NCBI RefSeq assembly: GCF_022346945.1
Contig: NZ_JAKRNI010000002.1
Location: forward strand, 1 to 64,000
DNA length: 64,000 nucleotides
Origin: Microbacterium sp. ACRRU
GTDB taxonomy: Bacteria > Actinomycetota > Actinomycetes > Actinomycetales > Microbacteriaceae
Reading direction: 5' to 3'
The notes beneath the pieces were generated by a model. That model ran no database searches. It was not told the origin of the DNA and worked only from the letters and a program-made list of their open reading frames with translations. The translations under genes and the position numbers were made by a program. Positions within the stretch are counted from its first letter, which is position 1. Every line of letters begins with the position of its first letter. Below, one piece after another: positions 20,127 through 28,822 of this stretch.

Positions 20127-20984
20127 GTGCGTATCCGCCTCGACATCGCCTACGACGGCACGCACTTCCGCGGGTGGGCACGTCAACCGGGCTTACGTAC
20201 CGTGCAGGGCACCCTCGAAGACGCGCTCACGCGAATCCTCGGCGGTGAACCGCGTCTCGTGGTGGCGGGACGAACGGATGCCGGTGTGCACGCCTCGGGG
20301 CAAGTGGCGCACGTCGATCTCGACGACGCACAGACGGCACGTCTTCCGCGTCGGCGACGCGACGGCGACGAAGTCGACGCGGTGGCGGCGCTCGCGGGTC
20401 GCGTGAGGGGTGTCCTGGGCGCCTACCCCGATGTCACCGTCACCCGTACCGTCGAAGCCCCGGACGGCTTCGACGCCCGCTTCTCGGCCACATGGCGCCG
20501 TTACGTCTACCGCATCGCCGATCTGACGACCGGCTACGACCCCCTCGAGCGCGCCCGCACCACGACGGTCAAGGCGCACCTCGACGTGGAGGCGATGGAT
20601 GCCGCTGCCCGCAGCCTCATCGGCCTCCATGACTTCGCGGCCTACTGCAAGGCCCGGGAAGAGGCGACGACCATCCGGACGCTGCTCGAGTTCGACTGGC
20701 ATCGGGACGCGGCGGGCGCGGTGATCGCCCACGTCCGCGCCGACGCCTTCTGCCACAGCATGGTGCGTGCGCTGGTCGGGGCGTGTGTGGCCGTGGGGGA
20801 GGGGAGGATTCCTCCGCTCGCGGTCGTGGACATCCGCGACGCGGGGCTCCGCACACCGGACACGAAGGTGTTGGCCGCTCGTGGGCTCGTGCTCGCCGAG
20901 GTCGGCTACCCCGTCGACGAGCTTCTGGCATCCCGTGCCGAACAGACGCGGAATCGGCGCGACGCGGACGACATCGGTTCCTGA
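20127..20984 (+). CDS. truA: tRNA pseudouridine(38-40) synthase TruA
   Basis: The 285-residue protein contains the catalytic motif VVAGRTDAGVHASGQVAH with the nucleophilic Asp at about residue 51, and the YDGTHFRGWARQPG and RADAFCHSMVRALVGACV blocks. It isomerises uridines 38-40 in the anticodon arm of tRNAs. It commonly follows rplQ. It is slightly long because of an insert near residues 72-90 (PRRRRDGDEVDAV). Confidence 0.95.
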   Translation: MRIRLDIAYDGTHFRGWARQPGLRTVQGTLEDALTRILGGEPRLVVAGRTDAGVHASGQVAHVDLDDAQTARLPRRRRDGDEVDAVAALAGRVRGVLGAYPDVTVTRTVEAPDGFDARFSATWRRYVYRIADLTTGYDPLERARTTTVKAHLDVEAMDAAARSLIGLHDFAAYCKAREEATTIRTLLEFDWHRDAAGAVIAHVRADAFCHSMVRALVGACVAVGEGRIPPLAVVDIRDAGLRTPDTKVLAARGLVLAEVGYPVDELLASRAEQTRNRRDADDIGS

Positions 20985-21039
20985 GCGTTTGGCAACCCTC
21001 GCGGGGCGGGGGGATCCGTCGCCTTAGGCTGGCGGAGTC

Positions 21040-21732
21040 ATGAAGGTCATCTCGTACAACCTGCGCAAGCATCGCGCGGCGGGGGAGCTCGCCGCCCTCG
21101 TCGACGCCCACGCGGCCGACGTCCTCTGTCTTCAGGAGTACGACACCCGCGAGATCCCCGCAGAGATCTCGGGGCTGCGGCTGGCGGAGGCGACCCAGCG
21201 CAATCGACTGGGTCTTGCGGTGTACTACCGCGAGAACACCTTCCGCGCGGTCGACGTGCGCTCCATCTCGCTGAAGAAATCGCTGCACGACTACGTGCTC
21301 AAGCCCGCCGAGGAACGCATGCTCGGCGTTCGTCTGCGGGACATCGACGACGGCCACGAGATCATCGTGGCGTCGTTCCACGCCGCGCCGCTCACGGCGC
21401 TGAACTCGCTCCGGCGACATCAGATCCGCGCTGCTTTGAGCGAGCTGCAGAACCTCGGACCGGGACTGCCCACGCTCATGGTCGGCGACTACAACTACCC
21501 GGTCTTCAAGGAGAACCTCGGGCAGGCCGTCCGCGACCAGGGCTACGAGCTCACTCTGAGCGACTCCCGCACCTACACCCGGTACCGCTTCTTCCGCGGC
21601 CACTACGACTTCGCCACGTCGATCGGTTTCGACATCGCACACATCCGAACCCTCCCCCAGGGGCTCAGCGACCACCTCCCGATCCTCATCACCGCGGACG
21701 TCGCGGGAGGTCGGCTCGCCGCGACGTCCTGA
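21040..21732 (+). CDS. Endonuclease/exonuclease/phosphatase (EEP) family protein
   Basis: The 230-residue cytoplasmic protein has the EEP hydrolase motifs in order: SYNLRKH, LCLQEYD (metal-binding Glu), GDYNYP and the C-terminal SDHLPI. Such enzymes cleave phosphodiesters in nucleic acids or lipids; the substrate cannot be told. A TAGGCT box at 21025-21030 ends nine bases before the ATG and no Shine-Dalgarno is seen, so its 5' leader must be nearly absent. It converges on the next gene across a shared terminator. Confidence 0.85.
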   Translation: MKVISYNLRKHRAAGELAALVDAHAADVLCLQEYDTREIPAEISGLRLAEATQRNRLGLAVYYRENTFRAVDVRSISLKKSLHDYVLKPAEERMLGVRLRDIDDGHEIIVASFHAAPLTALNSLRRHQIRAALSELQNLGPGLPTLMVGDYNYPVFKENLGQAVRDQGYELTLSDSRTYTRYRFFRGHYDFATSIGFDIAHIRTLPQGLSDHLPILITADVAGGRLAATS

Positions 21733-21748
21733 GCCGGGCGGGAACGGC

Positions 21749-21784
21749 GGAAGCGAGGGCCGTCGTCAGACGACCCTCGCTTCC
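21749..21784. terminator. Bidirectional terminator between convergent genes
   Basis: GGAAGCGAGGG (21749-21759) and CCCTCGCTTCC (21774-21784) are perfect complements with a 14-base loop, placed between the EEP gene and the minus-strand surface-protein gene. Confidence 0.8.
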
Positions 21785-21799
21785 GAGGTACCGATGCGG

Positions 21800-22354
21800 T
21801 CAGGCGGCGGTACGACGACGGCGCACGGCGGCTCCCACGCCCACCGCTGCTCCGGCGACGACAAGAGCGCCACCGGCGATCCACAGCCCCGCGGCGCTGT
21901 CGGAGTTGAAGCCCGTGACCGCGAGACCGGCCTTCGACGGCGGCTTCGTTCCCGCGGGGGTCACCGTGATGCTCGTTCGCAGGACGACACCGCTGGTGAC
22001 GCCCGTGAACGTGAGGTCGTACTTGCCGCTGGCGTTCTGCGGGAAGAGGATCGGCACGTTGAGCTTGCCCTGCACGGCACGCGTGGTCAGCATGGTGTTC
22101 GTCTCGATGGCCGTCTTGATGAAGGCGAGCCTCGCGCCGTTGGCGTTCTCGCCCGTGATTGTGATGCGGATGTCTTCAGAGGCGTTGAACGGTGCGCGGT
22201 CGGTGGTGAACGTGCTCGTGTTGTTCGGGGCGATGGTCGCGGGAGTCGCGATGACCACTGCAGGGTCGGGGTAGGCGTGTGCGGCCGTGGGGGCCATCAG
22301 CGCGACGGCCACCAGCGAGAGAGCTGCAGCGGCACGGAGGATCGAGTTCTTCAT
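21800..22354 (-). CDS. Secreted cell-wall-anchored protein with LAVTG sorting signal
   Basis: The 184-residue protein starts with a signal peptide (MKNSILRAAAALSLVAVALM, cleavage after AHA) and ends with LAVTG, a hydrophobic stretch and RRRR. This is the LAxTG signal used by class E sortases. The mature part of about 120 residues is Thr/Asn-rich and beta-like, with no domain I recognise. It is probably attached to peptidoglycan on the cell surface. No sortase gene is in the window. Confidence 0.8.
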   Translation of the reverse strand: MKNSILRAAAALSLVAVALMAPTAAHAYPDPAVVIATPATIAPNNTSTFTTDRAPFNASEDIRITITGENANGARLAFIKTAIETNTMLTTRAVQGKLNVPILFPQNASGKYDLTFTGVTSGVVLRTSITVTPAGTKPPSKAGLAVTGFNSDSAAGLWIAGGALVVAGAAVGVGAAVRRRRTAA

Positions 22355-22558
22355 GGGGTCCCCATATCGATGGCGGGTTGGGCCGGGTCAAGGAAGCGCG
22401 AACGTCTCGCGGGAAACGGCGCGTGCGTGAACAGTCTTTCGGCGCCCCGCCGAGTGGTCCTTTTCCGCCGGGGCCCTTTCATGCCTGAGGCGGCAAGAAA
22501 TCACCTGTCTCTCCGTGCGACACTGCGGCCGAGAGAGCGAGCGAGGCGCGTGACGGTG

Positions 22559-24316
22559 CTAGCCCGCGTCCGCGCACGAGGGCGCCTCGGTGGCAGCCGC
22601 GACCGCGGGTAGCATGGGGGTCGTCACCGTCTCCAGCCTCGGCGTCCGAGGCGTGGCGACGGTGAGGTCGAGCGTCGCGGATTGGCCGGGCGCCACCCGC
22701 ACCGACCACTTGAGCACCTCATGGCCGCGGTCCTGAGCACGGACGAAACCCGAGGGGTCCGCGTCCCCGGTGACGGTGTTGTCCTGAAGCAGGGCGCCCG
22801 TCGGTAGGTAGACGTAGACGCCGGTGAGCGTGTGGCCCGGGGGCACGCCATACGCGCCCCCGCCGGTGACGTACTCCGGCAGGGTGGCCGGGTCGGGAGC
22901 GTCATTGCGCAGCGTGACGCGGAGCATTGCGGTGCCATCCGAGCACCACGTCGTCGCGGTCCCGAGCCGCATGTAGTAGTCCATCTTCGAGCCGGTGCCG
23001 TCGTTCACGTAGACGCCGAGCGTCGTGGCGCCGTCGCCCGAACCAGGGAGGCCCCCCTGCAGCGTCGAGCCGTCGAGGACCGCCTGCTCCTGCGAGTCCG
23101 CACTCCAGACGAGGAGGCGCCGCTCTCGGCCCGAACGGTCCAGCGCCTCGACCAGGGCGCGAGGCTCGAGGTCTCCGGCAGCCAGCGCCCCGAAGACGGC
23201 GCTCGTCGCCGACTGGAAGAAGGCATCCTGCTGCTTCGGGTCGGAGTAGCGGCGATACACCTCGTCCAGGAGCAGCGGCACAGTGTTCTCGCTCGTGAGT
23301 ACATCACCCGAGGGCAGGCTCACCGGTCCCGTCGTCGTGAGCAGATACGACAGCGCGACGGGGTCGACGGCGATCACACCGTCGACCTCGGTCCCGTGCT
23401 GCTGACGCCACATCTCCCGTGCCAACGGTGCCCCGGCGGCGAAGTCGGGCAGCTGCGTCACGTTCTGGACGTACCGCGCCGGTCGCTCATCGAACAGTGG
23501 GCGTAGGCCTTCGGGCACATCGGCGACCGGTTCACCGCCGGCATCGCGGAAATCCGTCGACGAGGCCTGTGCGGTGAGCGTGATCCTGCCCTGATCCGTG
23601 TTGAGCTGCGCGACGGCTCCGACCACTCCGCCGAGCGACCGCCACTCGGCGCTGTTCTGGAACAGCACCAGGTAGGACCGCGGTCCGTCGGCGCCGAGCA
23701 TGGCGGGAAGCAGGCGGGTCGTCCGATGCAGCGCGTCGGCGTCGGCGCGCGCCCGTGCGAACAGCTCATGAGCGCGCGTGACCTGATCGGCGAGCGCGGG
23801 GAGGACGTCGCGGAGCTCGACCGCGGACAGCCGGGACGTCGCATCCGTCAGGGCCACTGTCGCCCTGTCAGCCGCGGGCTCCCACGAGGCGAGCAGCTCG
23901 ACGTCGTAGCCGCCGTCGCTCGTGCGCAGCGACCCGGAGGAGAGGGCGGATGCCGCCGCGCCCACCGGCTCGAGAGCCGCGAGGGCCCCGTCGGCGGCGC
24001 CGGCGAGCTCGGCGATCGCCGTCAGCTGTGGTCCCGCCCAGGGGAGCGAGCCGGCGGCGGCCCATACGGGGTCGCTCGTCAGGGCGCGCGCGGCGGCCAT
24101 GTCGTCTCGGGCGGCGGCGAGGTCGTCGGCCCACACGGTCGGGTCGTTGTCCGAAGAGCCCACCCCCACGAGAACATCGCGCGCAGCGTCGAGATGCTGG
24201 TACGCCATCGCGCCGCGCACCGCGATCCACGCGGCTCCCGCAGCGCCGATGAGGAGCAGCACCGTCGTGAGTGTCAGCAGCGCGCGCTCGGCGCCACGAC
24301 GTGAACGATTTTTCAC
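22559..24316 (-). CDS. DUF4012-domain membrane-anchored protein
   Basis: The 585-residue protein has one N-terminal membrane segment (residues ~10-35) and a large extracytoplasmic part containing the DUF4012 block (YLVLFQNSAEWRSLGGVVGAVAQL, then DGVIAVDPVALSYLLTTTGPV). DUF4012 proteins often sit in actinobacterial polysaccharide loci; the activity is unknown to me. It starts at GTG with a TATTGT box six bases upstream, so the transcript is likely leaderless. It is divergent from the lipoprotein gene at 24404. Confidence 0.85.
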   Translation of the reverse strand: MKNRSRRGAERALLTLTTVLLLIGAAGAAWIAVRGAMAYQHLDAARDVLVGVGSSDNDPTVWADDLAAARDDMAAARALTSDPVWAAAGSLPWAGPQLTAIAELAGAADGALAALEPVGAAASALSSGSLRTSDGGYDVELLASWEPAADRATVALTDATSRLSAVELRDVLPALADQVTRAHELFARARADADALHRTTRLLPAMLGADGPRSYLVLFQNSAEWRSLGGVVGAVAQLNTDQGRITLTAQASSTDFRDAGGEPVADVPEGLRPLFDERPARYVQNVTQLPDFAAGAPLAREMWRQQHGTEVDGVIAVDPVALSYLLTTTGPVSLPSGDVLTSENTVPLLLDEVYRRYSDPKQQDAFFQSATSAVFGALAAGDLEPRALVEALDRSGRERRLLVWSADSQEQAVLDGSTLQGGLPGSGDGATTLGVYVNDGTGSKMDYYMRLGTATTWCSDGTAMLRVTLRNDAPDPATLPEYVTGGGAYGVPPGHTLTGVYVYLPTGALLQDNTVTGDADPSGFVRAQDRGHEVLKWSVRVAPGQSATLDLTVATPRTPRLETVTTPMLPAVAAATEAPSCADAG

Positions 24317-24322
24317 GCGAGC

Positions 24323-24328
24323 ACAATA
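24323..24328 (-). promoter_or_regulatory. -10 box of a leaderless promoter for the DUF4012 gene
   Basis: On the minus strand TATTGT is followed by six bases and the GTG start at 24316. Confidence 0.6.
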
Positions 24329-24403
24329 ACGTCTCGAAGATCCCCGGCCAGGGCCCGTGAGTTCCCGTCCGCCTAGACTCGACGAAGAACCACAGGAGGA
24401 TGC

Positions 24404-25036
24404 ATGGGGGAGCGGATGCTGCGACGACGCCGCGCCGTGGGCGCGATGGGCGCAGGAATGATGGCGCTCGCGCTCGCCGGATGCGGTGCGCCGCCGTGGG
24501 CGCAGGGCGGGGGCCAGGCTTCCCCCTCCCCGACCCGGTCGGCGTCCATCGTGCCCGTACCCGTTCCCGTGGCGAACGACCTCTCCAGCGGCTCCACCGA
24601 GCGCCAGGTCAACGCCGGGGCGATCTCGGCGACCATCGACTACTGGTCCACGCTCGCCATGGACCGCTGGACCGCGACCGCGCTCAAGCCCGTCAGTATC
24701 TCGATGGCCACCACCGTCACCCCGAACGACGGCCAGAAGGTCTACCTGCAGAGGGCGACGATGACCGCGGTCCCGGGCAACGAGACACAGTCGTTCGCAC
24801 CCCTGGCCCCACAGGTCGATCAGTCCAACCCGCCGGGTTATCTCGTGCTGGCTCCCTACAGCTACTCGCAGACGTTCAACGTCGGCGAGGTGCCGGCAGA
24901 AGCGACCTTCGTGACCCTGCAGTTCACGTACGAATACCTCCTGCAGACCACCCCCACCTCGAACGAATTCGCCAAGCAGACCGCCAGCGATTCGATCACC
25001 GTCGCCATCGCCCGGGAAGCGACGCCCTCGGGCTGA
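24404..25036 (+). CDS. Lipoprotein, paralog of the 27996 lipoprotein
   Basis: The 210-residue protein has a signal peptide with lipobox LAGC (lipidated Cys near residue 26), a Ser/Pro-rich linker and a beta-rich domain (YWSTLAMDRWTATALKP, then QKVYLQRATMTAVPGN). The same pattern recurs in the lipoprotein at 27996 (DPKRTMEWTSTN, then QKRRVYVSSVSITS), so I infer homology. AGGAGG stands five bases before the ATG. It ends exactly where the convergent GGDEF-like gene ends. No function can be assigned beyond a surface lipoprotein of this locus. Confidence 0.75.
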   Translation: MGERMLRRRRAVGAMGAGMMALALAGCGAPPWAQGGGQASPSPTRSASIVPVPVPVANDLSSGSTERQVNAGAISATIDYWSTLAMDRWTATALKPVSISMATTVTPNDGQKVYLQRATMTAVPGNETQSFAPLAPQVDQSNPPGYLVLAPYSYSQTFNVGEVPAEATFVTLQFTYEYLLQTTPTSNEFAKQTASDSITVAIAREATPSG

Positions 25037-26155
25037 TCAGGCGCGCAGCCGCTCCCAGCGGTCCCCACCGAGTCCGCTGGCCGTCTCGGCGGCGTCCTCA
25101 GCGAGCCGGACGAGCTCGGTCAGATCGTAGTCGGCGGCCTCTGCGGGCACCCACCCGATACTCGCCGAGAAGTGCACGTCGACCCAGTCGGCGGCATCCA
25201 CCTCCGTCACGCGCCGCAACAGCTGCCGGACGTGCTCGCGCAGCACCGGCCCGGGGCGGCATACGACCGCCACGAGCCGTCCACGGGCGGGTCGTCCCAG
25301 ATCCGCCTCTGCCGGAAGCGCTCGGGCGACGACGGTCTCGAAGGTCGACACGATGCGATTCCATCCGCTCTCGCCGATCGTGCTGCGAATCTGTTCGGGG
25401 TCATCGAGGCGAATGGCCAGCACCGCCCACGAGGTCTCTCGTGATCGTCGCGCGCGAGCCAGCCGGTCGGTCGCTGTCACCGTGAACTGCGGCCACGAAA
25501 TCGCCGAGCTGGTGCCCACCGGTGACACCGACGTGAGATACAGGACGCTGACCGTGGCGCAGACGAGGTACACCAGCATCGCCAGGCTGTTCAGGATGCG
25601 GGGCAAGTACAGGTCGCCGACGTTCGAGGGAAGGGCGAGTCCGGCGACGACGATGCCGCCCGCGAGGGCGACGAACCCCGCCGAGACGATCGTGAGGGGG
25701 AGGACGAGTCGCTCCATGCGGTCGGCGGCGCGTCGGGTCTCGGCGATCGTGAGCCCCGCGAACACCGCCGCTCCGAGGAACGCCACGCGGAATGTCATCC
25801 CGTAGGCGCGCGGTTCCGTGGCCGCGACGAACGCCGCGGCGGTCGCCACCGACTGCGCGACCGCGATCCAGGGCAGAGCACGCGCGTCGCGCCGCGCGCG
25901 GAAGCCCGACCAGATGAGAGCGGGGGCACCGAGCATGAGCCCCAGCCCGGCGCGTCGAACGGCCTCCTCGCCCATCACCGAACCGGCCACCGATACCCAC
26001 GTGCTGGCCATGGCGAGCACGAACGCGAGCGACCAGAGCAGTGCGGCGCGGGAGGGGCGGTGCAGAAAGCCCAGGCCGACCACCATCACGGTGGCCAGAG
26101 TGGCGACGGTCGCCTGAGCGAGCCCCAGGTTGGCCAGGGTCTCCTGCGGTGTCAT
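25037..26155 (-). CDS. Multi-pass membrane protein with degenerate GGDEF domain
   Basis: About seven membrane segments fill residues 1-210. The last ~140 residues follow the GGDEF fold (SWAVLAIRLDDPEQIRS, HFSASIGWVPAE, LVRLAEDAAETA). Aligning the ADL segment, the GGDEF signature is replaced by RGRLV and no RxxD inhibitory site is present, so diguanylate cyclase activity is very unlikely. It may act as a structural or sensing module. The ATG overlaps the stop of the histidine kinase gene upstream, so both are one operon. Confidence 0.75.
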   Translation of the reverse strand: MTPQETLANLGLAQATVATLATVMVVGLGFLHRPSRAALLWSLAFVLAMASTWVSVAGSVMGEEAVRRAGLGLMLGAPALIWSGFRARRDARALPWIAVAQSVATAAAFVAATEPRAYGMTFRVAFLGAAVFAGLTIAETRRAADRMERLVLPLTIVSAGFVALAGGIVVAGLALPSNVGDLYLPRILNSLAMLVYLVCATVSVLYLTSVSPVGTSSAISWPQFTVTATDRLARARRSRETSWAVLAIRLDDPEQIRSTIGESGWNRIVSTFETVVARALPAEADLGRPARGRLVAVVCRPGPVLREHVRQLLRRVTEVDAADWVDVHFSASIGWVPAEAADYDLTELVRLAEDAAETASGLGGDRWERLRA

Positions 26156-27819
26156 GCGTCCGGGGCTCCCGTCCGGGCGGGCAGACGCACCGTGACGGTG
26201 GTGCCGCTGCCGACTTCGCTTTCGAGTTCGAGCGAGCCGCCCTGCTCTTGAATGATGCTGCGCACGATCCCCATCCCCAGTCCGGTTCCCGGCGTCGGGC
26301 TTTCGCGGGCGGCGCGGGCGCGGAAGTACGGGTCGAAGATGCGCGGCAGGTCTTCGGGATGGATGCCAATTCCGGTGTCGGTGAAGGTCAGCTCCACCTG
26401 ATCGGCCGAGATCGTCCCCGAGATGCGCACGCTGCCACCGCCCGGTGTGTACTTGATGGCGTTGCTGAGGATGTTGTCGAACGCCTGACGCAGGCGGAAA
26501 CCGTCGCCCACGACCTCGGCGGAGGGGGGCAGCTCGTCGATGACACTCACTCGTCGTGCGGCCGCGGCCGGGCGGAACGACTCCAGAGACGAGGCGATGA
26601 TGCGGCTGGCATCCGCTGTCGTCGCCGTCTTCTCCTCGCGGAACATGCCGCGCGAGTTGGCGAGGATCTCCGAGATTAGCGTCTGCATCCGCTCACCGGC
26701 CCCCGCGATGACCTCCAGCTGCTCTCGCACCTTGGGCGACAGATCGGGAGCGTCGAGGGCGAGGTCCGCGTGGCCGATGATGGCCGTTAGCGGGTTGCGC
26801 AACTCGTGAGAGACCGTGGCGGCGAGGCGTTCGCGCGCGCGCTCGGCCTCGATGAGCGCCGTGACGTCGTGGACGATGAGCAGCGTGCTCTCGGGCTCGT
26901 CCGAGGACACCAGCCGCCGAGTGGATGCCGAGAGCGCGTGCCAGTCGCCCTGCGCGTCGAACAACCACACGCGCTCGTCTTCGAACTGCTCGCCCCGCGC
27001 GGCGCGGGCGAACGGCCGCTCCGAGTCCGGCAGCGGCTCGCCGCGGAGAGTCGCGTACTCCACCGCGCCCCCCGGACGCGACGGCTCATCGCGTTCGATT
27101 CCATACAGGTTGACGTAGGTGTCGTTCAGCGCGAGCACCTCGCCGTCGGCGGAGAGCCGCGCGATGCCGGTGTCCAGTCCGTTGAGCATCTGCGACACTC
27201 GACGCTCTTGCCCGGTGACGCGCTGCAGTGTGCCTTGCAGCCTGCTGGCCTGCCGCCGTAGGAGCTGCTTGAAGGCCCGGGTCTGGCGCGATGACAGGTA
27301 GGCCGTGATCGCGATGAACGTCAGCGACAGCATCACGACGATGAGCCGCAGAGCGGTCTCGGGTCCGACGCCGGTGATCGAGGCATCCGCGACGATGATG
27401 ACCCCGACGGTCGCCAAGGAGGCGATCATCAAGCTGAGGACGAAGTGCGTGGCGATCCACGTGATGGGGAACACCCAGAAGAAGCTGAAGCGCAGGTCGG
27501 TGCCGAAGCTCAACAGGCCGATGCCGACGATGTCCCCGAAGGGGATGAGTGCCACCGTGTTCCGGGGCAAGCGGTGCCACGGGACCATGATCGACACCGC
27601 GGTGAGGGCGATGACGATTCCGACGCCGGTCGAGAACGTCCAGACGGCGAACAACGACGGCGAGAGCGCCTGCACGAGCAGCACCGTGATGACGACGCTC
27701 GCGCCCAGAACCAGCTGGAGAAGCCACACCGAACGCGTGCGACTGCTCGGCCCGCTGGTGTCGTCGGCGTCGGAGAGCCCCGGCGAGATCGCCGACGGGA
27801 CGCTCCTCACGGCTGCCAT
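26152..27819 (-). CDS. PAS-domain membrane histidine kinase
   Basis: The 555-residue protein has about six membrane segments (residues ~30-175), a coiled linker, a PAS domain (~205-320), a HisKA domain with phospho-acceptor SHELRNP (His near 338) and an HATPase domain with DNILSNAIKYTPGGG and GTGLGMGI. It should sense a membrane or cytoplasmic cue and phosphorylate a response regulator, plausibly the one at 31609. I chose the ATG at 27819 because TACACT lies seven bases upstream and no Shine-Dalgarno is seen; the frame extends to 27840. Confidence 0.92.
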   Translation of the reverse strand: MAAVRSVPSAISPGLSDADDTSGPSSRTRSVWLLQLVLGASVVITVLLVQALSPSLFAVWTFSTGVGIVIALTAVSIMVPWHRLPRNTVALIPFGDIVGIGLLSFGTDLRFSFFWVFPITWIATHFVLSLMIASLATVGVIIVADASITGVGPETALRLIVVMLSLTFIAITAYLSSRQTRAFKQLLRRQASRLQGTLQRVTGQERRVSQMLNGLDTGIARLSADGEVLALNDTYVNLYGIERDEPSRPGGAVEYATLRGEPLPDSERPFARAARGEQFEDERVWLFDAQGDWHALSASTRRLVSSDEPESTLLIVHDVTALIEAERARERLAATVSHELRNPLTAIIGHADLALDAPDLSPKVREQLEVIAGAGERMQTLISEILANSRGMFREEKTATTADASRIIASSLESFRPAAAARRVSVIDELPPSAEVVGDGFRLRQAFDNILSNAIKYTPGGGSVRISGTISADQVELTFTDTGIGIHPEDLPRIFDPYFRARAARESPTPGTGLGMGIVRSIIQEQGGSLELESEVGSGTTVTVRLPARTGAPDA

Positions 27820-27826
27820 GTGATCG

Positions 27827-27832
27827 AGTGTA
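27827..27832 (-). promoter_or_regulatory. -10 box of the histidine kinase / GGDEF-like operon
   Basis: On the minus strand TACACT is followed by seven bases and the kinase ATG, the leaderless pattern. Confidence 0.5.
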
Positions 27833-27995
27833 TAGACCATGGTGTAGTCTTCTGCGCGCCATCCTGTCTCTGCTCGCCCTTCGCTTCCACCCGGTCGCGT
27901 TGTTCGGTCAGACTCCCCCTGAGGCCTGCATCCCGCAGTGTGATGGTCGTTTCGTCGACCTTGCGTACCAGCGCCCTCAGAACCTGGAGAGAACA

Positions 27996-28805
27996 GTGGA
28001 CACCTCCTCTCGCCGCCGGACCCTTCGCGCTCTCGCGCTCGCGTCGGTCATCGCCCTCGGGGGCCCGCTCACCCTGACGGGCTGCTCCCAGATCATCGAC
28101 GCGTTCAACGCACTCCAGGCCCAGACCTCGGGTCAGAGTCAGTCCGTCGTGGTGTCTACGCCCGAGCCGCAGTCGACCGCCGATGTCATGCCCTTCGACT
28201 CCCGCTTCACCTACGACGGATCGGTGTCGCTCTCGTCCGAGGTGGCCGACGGCCTCGAGCTCCGCCTCGATGTGTGGGCGGTCGACCCCAAGCGCACGAT
28301 GGAGTGGACGTCGACGAACGAGAAGCAGTTCGGCTTCGCCCTCAACGTCTACGACCACCGAGTCGACGAGAAGGCCGTGCTCGCACAGAAGCGGCGCGTC
28401 TACGTGTCGTCGGTCTCGATCACGTCGCAGACCGCGCAGACCGGGGGACAGGTGTCCAACCCGTTCCAGTTCAGCGCCGACCCTCGCACCCTCGTCCCGT
28501 CGGACACCCTGCGCTCCGACCGCGGGCTGCTGCTGAACAGTTTCCAGGGCGGGCTGCTGGTGCCCTCGACCTCGATCCGCCAGCTGCCGAACGACACCTA
28601 TGGCATCACGCTGGAGTTCGCGTTGAGCATCGCCGTTGAGGGGACGGCCAACTCCGAGGCGTCCTTCGGTCAGCAGACCGTGTACCAGTACTTGCCGATC
28701 GCGATTTTCGAGTCCGACGCGTCGTCGGCCGCTGAGCAGCCCACGGACTCGGGCGAGAGCACGGACCGCGCGCCCGGGTGGGGGCAGGGGAACGACCAGG
28801 GCTGA
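27996..28805 (+). CDS. Lipoprotein, paralog of the 24404 lipoprotein
   Basis: The 269-residue protein starts at GTG behind CTGGAGAG. It has a signal peptide ending in the lipobox LTGC (Cys near 29), a Gln/Ser linker, and a beta-rich domain with LRLDVWAVDPKRTMEWT and QKRRVYVSSVSITSQT. The C-terminal ~30 residues are Ser/Glu-rich. It converges on the GGDEF-like gene at 28823 across 17 bases, the same arrangement as the pair at 24404/25037. It precedes the exopolysaccharide glycosyltransferase, so an accessory role in synthesis or export is plausible. Confidence 0.75.
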   Translation: MDTSSRRRTLRALALASVIALGGPLTLTGCSQIIDAFNALQAQTSGQSQSVVVSTPEPQSTADVMPFDSRFTYDGSVSLSSEVADGLELRLDVWAVDPKRTMEWTSTNEKQFGFALNVYDHRVDEKAVLAQKRRVYVSSVSITSQTAQTGGQVSNPFQFSADPRTLVPSDTLRSDRGLLLNSFQGGLLVPSTSIRQLPNDTYGITLEFALSIAVEGTANSEASFGQQTVYQYLPIAIFESDASSAAEQPTDSGESTDRAPGWGQGNDQG

Positions 28806-28822
28806 CCGCCCGGACGGCCCGA

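Noticed and set aside
25037..26155. Active diguanylate cyclase
   Set aside because: The GGDEF signature and the I-site are both absent when the domain is aligned.
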